From contig NZ_JADKYB010000007.1 of the NCBI RefSeq assembly GCF_016918855.1, positions 124,001 to 188,000 on the forward strand: 64,000 bases of DNA, given 5' to 3'. The position numbers were made by a program, and so were the translations under genes. Below are positions 59,256-64,000 of this stretch, one piece after another. Within the stretch, counting starts at the first letter, position 1. Each line of letters starts with the position of its first letter. This DNA comes from Actinacidiphila acididurans (GTDB lineage: Bacteria; Actinomycetota; Actinomycetes; Streptomycetales; Streptomycetaceae). Below the pieces are notes generated by a model that worked only from the letters and a program-made list of their open reading frames with translations, made no database searches and was not told where the DNA came from.

Positions 59256-60254
59256 TCAGAACGCCAGCGCGCGGTCGACGGCGTCGAGCACCCGGTCCAG
59301 CCCCGGCAGGTACTCCTCCTCCAGGCGGGCCGGCGGGTAGGGCGCGTGGAAGCCGCCCACGCGCAGTACCGGCGCCTCCAGGTGGTAGAAGCTGCGCTCG
59401 GTGATCCGGGCGGCGATCTCGCCGCCGGCACCGTAGAAGACCGGCGCCTCGTGCACCACCACCAGCCGCCCGGTGCGCTCCACCGAGGCCTGCACGGTGT
59501 CGAAGTCGATCGGCGAGAGCGACCGCAGGTCGACCACCTCGAGGCTGCGGCCCTCCTCGGCGGCCACCGCGGCGGCCTCCAGGCACACCTTGACCATCGG
59601 CCCGTACGCGGCCAGCGTCAGGTCGGTGCCCGGCCGGGCCACCACCGCCTTGTGCAGGTCGCCCGGGACGGCGGCCACGTCGACCTCGCCCTTGTCCCAG
59701 TAGCGCCGCTTGGGCTCGAAGAAGATCACCGGATCGTCGCACTGGATGGCCTGCTGGAGCATCCAGTAGGCGTCGTTGGCGTTCGACGGCGAGACGATCT
59801 TCAGCCCCGCCACGTGCGCGAACAGCGCCTCGGGGGACTCGCTGTGGTGCTCCACCGCACCGATGCCGCCGCCGTAGGGGATGCGGATCACCACGGGCAG
59901 CTTGATCTTGCCGAGCGCGCGGGCGTGCATCTTGGCCAGCTGCGTGACGATCTGGTCGTAGGCGGGGAACACGAAGCCGTCGAACTGGATCTCGGTCACC
60001 GGCCGGTAGCCGCGCAGCGCCAGGCCGATCGCGGTGCCGATGATGCCGGACTCGGCCAGCGGGGTGTCGATCACCCGGCTCTCGCCGAAGTCCTTCTGCA
60101 GGCCGTCGGTGATCCGGAAGACACCGCCGAGCTTGCCGACGTCCTCGCCCATGACCAGCACTTTCGGGTCGTCGTCCAGGGCCTTGCGCAGCGACTCGTT
60201 GAGCGCCTTGGCGATCGGCATCGTCCTGGTCGTCCGGTCCATCGTCTGGCTCAT
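59256..60254 (-). CDS. bkdB: Branched-chain alpha-keto acid dehydrogenase E1 beta subunit
   Basis: A 332-aa thiamine-diphosphate enzyme subunit. Segments VLVMGEDVGKLGGVFRITDG, TPLAESGIIGTAIGLALRG, IPYGGGIGAVEHHSESPEA, GLKIVSPSNANDAYWML and VIFFEPKRRYW are typical. With E1alpha it decarboxylates branched 2-oxo acids from Val, Leu and Ile and reductively acylates E2. Its ATG at 60254 is one base after the E1alpha stop, consistent with coupling. Confidence 0.95.
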   Translation of the reverse strand: MSQTMDRTTRTMPIAKALNESLRKALDDDPKVLVMGEDVGKLGGVFRITDGLQKDFGESRVIDTPLAESGIIGTAIGLALRGYRPVTEIQFDGFVFPAYDQIVTQLAKMHARALGKIKLPVVIRIPYGGGIGAVEHHSESPEALFAHVAGLKIVSPSNANDAYWMLQQAIQCDDPVIFFEPKRRYWDKGEVDVAAVPGDLHKAVVARPGTDLTLAAYGPMVKVCLEAAAVAAEEGRSLEVVDLRSLSPIDFDTVQASVERTGRLVVVHEAPVFYGAGGEIAARITERSFYHLEAPVLRVGGFHAPYPPARLEEEYLPGLDRVLDAVDRALAF

Positions 60255-60255
60255 G

Positions 60256-61422
60256 TCAGCGCCCCGTTCCGGCGGTGGTGTCCTCGAAGGATGCCTGGTA
60301 CTCGGCGAAGCGCGCGCGCTCCTCGTCGACGAGCGCGTGCCCGTCCGCGTAGGCGTGCTCGAAGATGGCCATCGGCTCGGGGTCGGGCATGCCGCGCACG
60401 CCCTCCCGGACCCGCTTGGCCAGCGCGTCGCTCTCGGCGCCGACCTCGGCGTAGAACGCCTCGTCGGCCAGGCCCTCCCGGTCCAGGTACGCCTTCAGCC
60501 GGGCGATCGGGTCCTTGCCCGCCCACTCCTCGCGCTCCTCGTCGGAGCGGTAGCGGGTGGGGTCGTCGGTGGTGGTGTGCGCGCCCATCCGGTAGGTGAA
60601 CGCCTCCACCAGCATCGGGCCCTGGCCGCTGCGGGCGTGGTCCAGGGCGGCCCGGGTCACGGCGAGCACCGCGAGCACGTCGTTGCCGTCCACCCGCACG
60701 CCCGGGAAGCCGTAGCCGGCCGCGCGCTGGTAGATCGGGACCCGGGACTGCCGCTCGGTGGGCTCGGAGATCGCCCACTGGTTGTTCTGGCAGAAAAAGA
60801 CCACCGGCGCGTTGTAGACCGCCGCGAAGGTGAACGCCTCCGCCACGTCGCCCTGGCTGGAGGCACCGTCGCCGAAGTAGGCGAGCACCGCGCTGTCGGC
60901 GCCGTCCTTGGCCACGCCCATCGCGTAGCCGGTGGCGTGCAGCGTCTGGGAGCCGATGACGATCGTGTAGAGGTGGAAGTTGTTCTCGTTGGGGTCCCAG
61001 CCGCCGTTGTTGACGCCGCGGAACATGCCCAGCAGGTTCAGCGGGTCCACGTCACGGGTCCAGGCGACCCCGTGCTCGCGGTAGGTCGGGAAGACGTAGT
61101 CGTCGTGGCGGGTGGCCCGGCCCGAGCCGATCTGGGCGGCCTCCTGGCCGAGCAGCGAGGCCCACAGGCCCAGTTCGCCCTGGCGCTGGAGGGTGACGGC
61201 CTCCCCGTCGAAGCGCCGGGTCAGCACCATGTCCCGGTACAGGCCGCGCAGCTCCTGCGGGGTCAGGTCGACGGCGTACTCGCTGTGCTCGACGCGCTCG
61301 CCCTCGGGAGTCAGCAGTTGTACGAACTCGGGTCCGTCCCCGGAACGGTTCTTCGAGCGGCCGCGGGAGGCCGCTCTGCTTTTGGCGGGGGAACCCCCAA
61401 CGGCAGTGCTTTTCACGCTCAC
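60256..61422 (-). CDS. bkdA: Branched-chain alpha-keto acid dehydrogenase E1 alpha subunit
   Basis: A 388-aa subunit binding thiamine diphosphate: GDGASSQGDVAEAFTFAAVY (TPP motif) and CQNNQWAISEP, plus YRMGAHTTTDDPTRYR, the phosphorylation-loop region of mammalian homologues. An extra ~45-residue basic N-terminus (SRAASRGRSKNRSGDG) is likely disordered. GTG at 61422 or 61416 are both usable, with GGAG before the first. It is the promoter-proximal gene of the operon; a 480-bp region separates it from the divergent APH-like gene. This arrangement matches Streptomyces bkd loci as I remember them. Confidence 0.95.
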   Translation of the reverse strand: MSVKSTAVGGSPAKSRAASRGRSKNRSGDGPEFVQLLTPEGERVEHSEYAVDLTPQELRGLYRDMVLTRRFDGEAVTLQRQGELGLWASLLGQEAAQIGSGRATRHDDYVFPTYREHGVAWTRDVDPLNLLGMFRGVNNGGWDPNENNFHLYTIVIGSQTLHATGYAMGVAKDGADSAVLAYFGDGASSQGDVAEAFTFAAVYNAPVVFFCQNNQWAISEPTERQSRVPIYQRAAGYGFPGVRVDGNDVLAVLAVTRAALDHARSGQGPMLVEAFTYRMGAHTTTDDPTRYRSDEEREEWAGKDPIARLKAYLDREGLADEAFYAEVGAESDALAKRVREGVRGMPDPEPMAIFEHAYADGHALVDEERARFAEYQASFEDTTAGTGR

Positions 61423-61903
61423 CTTTGCTCCTCCGTCTGTCCGGCCCCCGGGATCCGCCGGGAGACCAGTGCGGCTCACCTGGTGACGCCCCGCGCACGG
61501 GGTGTGTGCGGCACGGCGGCAGCAGGCGTTTTCACAGTCCCGGCGAAAGACTGCGAGACAGACGTTACCCATAAAGGAAGTCGTGCGCGTAGGCGGAGCG
61601 CAGACTTTCTGACCTTTCTGACCTGCGGTTTTGCTTGGATTTCCTAGTAAGTTCGAGGCTGGGTCCGATGCTGGGTCCGATGCCGAGGCATTCGCGCAGG
61701 CCATCGCCGGGACACTGGAACGGTATCCCGGATGACCACGACACGTAAGGGCCCGGAAGATCACGGTGGCGCCGCCTTTCGGGGGGCGCGCGTGCGGCGG
61801 ATGTCGGCGCAGGGGGTGGCGCGGGGAGGCGAACCCGGGGCGGATGCCCGGCCCGGGGGCCGAACGGCCGGTTGGGCCCTTCAGGTGATCTACGCTGAGG
61901 CTC
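61423..61903. promoter_or_regulatory. Divergent region upstream of the bkd operon
   Basis: 481 bp without a convincing gene. tttctgacc is repeated in tandem at 61606-61623 and ctgggtccgatg twice near 61660-61683. These short direct repeats are candidate binding sites (for example for a BkdR-type Lrp regulator) but no element is decisive. Confidence 0.35.
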
Positions 61904-62935
61904 GTGACGGGCACAGCCACCACTGCCCCGGCGCCGACCGCTCTCCTGCTCCGCTACGAGGCCGCGGGCACCCCGCTGAGCTGCGAACCCGTTCCACGGG
62001 GGCTGCTCAACCAGGGCTGGCGGATCACCACGGAAACCGGGCGGTTCTTCCTCAAGCACTACCTCGCGCGGGACACCGCCGACCCCGCGGTGATCCTTCG
62101 CCAGCACCGCGCCACCCAGGCCCTGGCCCGGCTCGGCGTGCCGGCCGCCGCGCCGCTGCCGGACACGTACGGACACACGGTGACGGCGGCCGGCGGCGCC
62201 CGTTATGCCCTGTTCCCCTGGGTCGAGGGACGGCACCGGGAAGGCACCGAACTGACCGAGGCGCAGTCCCGGCGGCTGGGCGCGCTGCTGGGCCGGGTGC
62301 ACATCGCGCTGGCCCGGATCCTGCCCCCGCCGCACCCGGGCAGGCACCCGAGCGCCCACCCGTCCCGTACCTACGACCGCATCGAGCGGCTGCTCGCCCT
62401 GGTCGGCCGGCACCGCCCGCACGACGCCCTGGACGCGGCCTTCGACGCGCTGGCCGAGCACCGGCTGCGCGAACGCAGGGCGCTGCTGCGGCAGTACGCG
62501 CACTGCCGGCCGCCGGACGCGTACGGCGCCGTCAACGGCTGGGTGCACGGCGACTTCCACCCGCTCAACCTGATCTACCGCGGCGCCGAACCGGCCGCCA
62601 TCGTGGACTGGGACCGGCTCGGGGTGCGCCCGCGCGCCGAGGAGGCGGTCCGGGCCGCCGCGATCTTCTTCGTCCACCCGGTCGACGGCCGTCTCGACCT
62701 GCGCAAGGTACGGGCCTACGCGCGCGCCTACCGCAGGGCCGCGGGCCTGACCGCGGCCGAGGTCGCCGCCGCCGTGCACCGGGTGTGGTGGGAGCGGCTG
62801 AACGACTTCTGGATGCTCGACTGGCGCTACGAGCGCCGCGACCTCCGCTCCGACCCGCTCTTCCCGGCCGCCTCGGCGCTCGCGGTGTGGTGGACCCGGG
62901 AGTACGCGGCAGTGCTGGACGCCTTCACGGACTAG
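61904..62935 (+). CDS. APH/homoserine-kinase-type phosphotransferase
   Basis: A 343-aa APH-fold kinase. GLLNQGWRITTETGRFFLKHY forms the N lobe with an ATP-binding Lys, GGARYALFPWVEGRHRE is the hinge, WVHGDFHPLNLIYRG is the catalytic loop and IVDWDRLGVRPRAEE carries the metal-binding Asp. Related proteins phosphorylate homoserine, choline or aminoglycosides; the natural substrate is unknown. The GTG at 61904 has GAGG just upstream, but a later start is possible. Divergent from the bkd operon. Confidence 0.88.
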   Translation: MTGTATTAPAPTALLLRYEAAGTPLSCEPVPRGLLNQGWRITTETGRFFLKHYLARDTADPAVILRQHRATQALARLGVPAAAPLPDTYGHTVTAAGGARYALFPWVEGRHREGTELTEAQSRRLGALLGRVHIALARILPPPHPGRHPSAHPSRTYDRIERLLALVGRHRPHDALDAAFDALAEHRLRERRALLRQYAHCRPPDAYGAVNGWVHGDFHPLNLIYRGAEPAAIVDWDRLGVRPRAEEAVRAAAIFFVHPVDGRLDLRKVRAYARAYRRAAGLTAAEVAAAVHRVWWERLNDFWMLDWRYERRDLRSDPLFPAASALAVWWTREYAAVLDAFTD

Positions 62936-63006
62936 GCCGGCCGCGCGGGCGGGCCCAGTCCGTTTCGGCCTGGCTCAGCTTGTTTCCGTGCGGTTCGGCG
63001 GCTCGC

Positions 63007-64000
63007 TCAGTGGGCGCCCGCGTGCGGGAGACCCGCGGTGGGCGTCGAACCGCCGCCCGTGGGCTTGTCGGTCGGCGTGTCCGGCGGGGTCGTGGCCGGG
63101 TCCGTGGTGGGCGGCGGGGTCGTGGTCGGCGGCGGCGTGGTGGTCGGAGCCGTGGTCGGCGGCGCGGTGGTGGTCGGGGCCGTCGTGGGCGGGGTGGTGG
63201 GCGCGGTGGTCGCCGGGGCGCTGGTGTGCCGCGTCCAGGTCTGGCTCGGGCCGGTGCTGGGCTGCCCGGTGTCGGTCGGCTGGTCGCTGGGCTGGTCGGT
63301 GGGCTGCTGAGCGGTCCGGCTGACCGAGGAGGACGGAGTGGTGTCCGCCGGGTTCGCGGTGCCGCCCGAGCCGCGGGTGGCCAGGTACACGCCGAGGGCG
63401 ACCGCGATGACCGCGGCGACCACGAACAGCACCGGCTTGACCCAGCGGCTGCCGCCGCCGGGGCCCCCGCCGCCGTAGCTCTCCTCGTACGATCCGCCGC
63501 CGTACCCGCCGTCGGCGCCGGCCGGCACCCGGCCGAGCTGGGCGGTGTTCCCGGCGCCCATGGCCGCGGCGGCCGCCCCCGCGGCCATGGGCGTGGTCCG
63601 GGTGCCGCCACCGGGGCCACCGCCCTGCGGCATCACCGAGGTCACCGGTCCGGTGCTCCACGCCCCGCCGGTCCAGCCGCCCTGCTGGGCGAGGCCCTGG
63701 TAGGCGTACGCCACCACCCCGCCCATCTCCTCGGCGGTCTGGAAGCGGTCGTCGGGGTCCTTGGCCAGCGCGCGCAGCACCAGGCCGTCCAGCTCCGGGG
63801 GCACCCGGCCGTTGGCGGCCGACGGCAGCATCGGCTCGTCCTGGACGTGCTGGTAGACCACCGACAGCGGGGTCTCGCCGACGAACGGCGGGCGCAGCGC
63901 CAGCAGTTCGAAGAGCATGCAGCCGGTCGCGTACAGGTCGCTGCGGTGGTCCACGGTCTTGCCGAGCGCCTGCTCCGGCGAGAGGTACTGCGGGGTGCCC
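63007..64000 (-). CDS. Ser/Thr protein kinase, 3' part only (membrane receptor type)
   Basis: The gene enters the window from the right and ends at 63007. The visible part begins in subdomain VIII (GTPQYLSPEQALGKTVDHR) and continues LYATGCMLFELLALRPPFVG, ALAKDPDDRFQTAEEM. After a Gly/Ala-rich juxtamembrane region comes one membrane helix (PVLFVVAAVIAVALGVYLAT) and an outside tail of about 110 residues made of Thr-Pro repeats (TTAPTTTAPPTTAPTTTPPP). No PASTA or other sensor domain follows. Hanks-type PknB-like kinase; its ligand is unknown. Confidence 0.92.
   Translation of the reverse strand, partial: GTPQYLSPEQALGKTVDHRSDLYATGCMLFELLALRPPFVGETPLSVVYQHVQDEPMLPSAANGRVPPELDGLVLRALAKDPDDRFQTAEEMGGVVAYAYQGLAQQGGWTGGAWSTGPVTSVMPQGGGPGGGTRTTPMAAGAAAAAMGAGNTAQLGRVPAGADGGYGGGSYEESYGGGGPGGGSRWVKPVLFVVAAVIAVALGVYLATRGSGGTANPADTTPSSSVSRTAQQPTDQPSDQPTDTGQPSTGPSQTWTRHTSAPATTAPTTPPTTAPTTTAPPTTAPTTTPPPTTTPPPTTDPATTPPDTPTDKPTGGGSTPTAGLPHAGAH

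Noticed and set aside
1..64000. tRNA or rRNA genes
   Set aside because: No T-loop GTTCGA-type signatures with matching acceptor stems, and no rRNA-like stretches, were found by eye; very degenerate small RNAs would be missed.

Overview
The window is high-GC actinobacterial chromosome, almost certainly Streptomyces or a close relative. The reasons are: about 73% GC with strong third-position G/C bias; GTG starts; a conservon (cvnA-B-C-D plus a CYP157-like P450); an Scr/AbaA-type regulatory trio (XRE-DUF5753, RsbW-like ATPase, DUF397); paired branched-chain dehydrogenase genes; and several rare TTA codons of the kind read by the bldA tRNA. From memory, the backbone order (metG, aspS, PP2C phosphatase, M18 peptidase, acyl-CoA dehydrogenase, gntR-MFS, bkd, Ser/Thr kinase) resembles the central core of Streptomyces chromosomes. 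No tRNA, rRNA, transposase or CRISPR array was seen.

Layout. 1-3.1 kb: a truncated MarR gene with an acidic VNTR, a Tat-type secreted protein, an LCP cell-wall ligase and a STAS protein. 3.3-5.4 kb: XRE-DUF5753 / ATPase / DUF397 cluster sharing TGCACGTGCA palindromes. 5.4-12 kb: metG, an L,D-transpeptidase-like lipoprotein, an ECF sigma factor with a membrane partner, a small secreted protein, aspS. 12-21 kb: PAS-GAF-PP2C-ATPase phosphatase, secreted propeller-like protein, M18 aminopeptidase, 131-bp tandem repeat, acyl-CoA dehydrogenase, SseB, pirin. 21.2-25.9 kb is an accessory island with a candidate RiPP locus: XRE/TPR regulator, RsbW-like ATPase, small unknown protein, radical SAM/SPASM enzyme, a 56-residue precursor overlapping the radical SAM stop codon, and an APH-fold kinase. 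26-31.4 kb: a class A PBP whose transpeptidase motifs are all lost, a divergent NodB-like deacetylase and a CBM6 glycosidase-like protein. 31.6-38.6 kb: small regulators and enzymes (MarR, VOC, AraC, thioredoxin-NHL fusion, LOR, nitrilase, mycothiol-type DinB). 39-44.3 kb: complete conservon. 44.4-48.8 kb: gntR-MFS and a GH76 enzyme. 48.8-51.7 kb: three-gene zinc-ribbon membrane cassette with TTA codons. 51.8-57.6 kb: methyltransferase, CLC channel, DUF2252, SHOCT and small membrane proteins, F420-type oxidoreductase. 57.7-61.4 kb: bkd E1alpha-E1beta-E2 operon. 61.9-64 kb: APH-like kinase and the 3' part of a receptor-type Ser/Thr kinase.

How the genes work together. Most are single-gene units or short operons ending at strong GC-rich hairpins, several of them bidirectional between convergent genes. 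Real multi-gene systems are the conservon (translationally coupled), the bkd operon (branched-chain acyl-CoA starters), gntR-MFS, the ECF/membrane pair, AraC-VOC, the Scr-like trio, the zinc-ribbon cassette and the radical SAM locus. The radical SAM locus is the best candidate for an undescribed system: its precursor gene was found by reading the 3' end of the radical SAM gene. The reading is manual, so family names for DUF-level proteins and all start-site choices are judgement calls.
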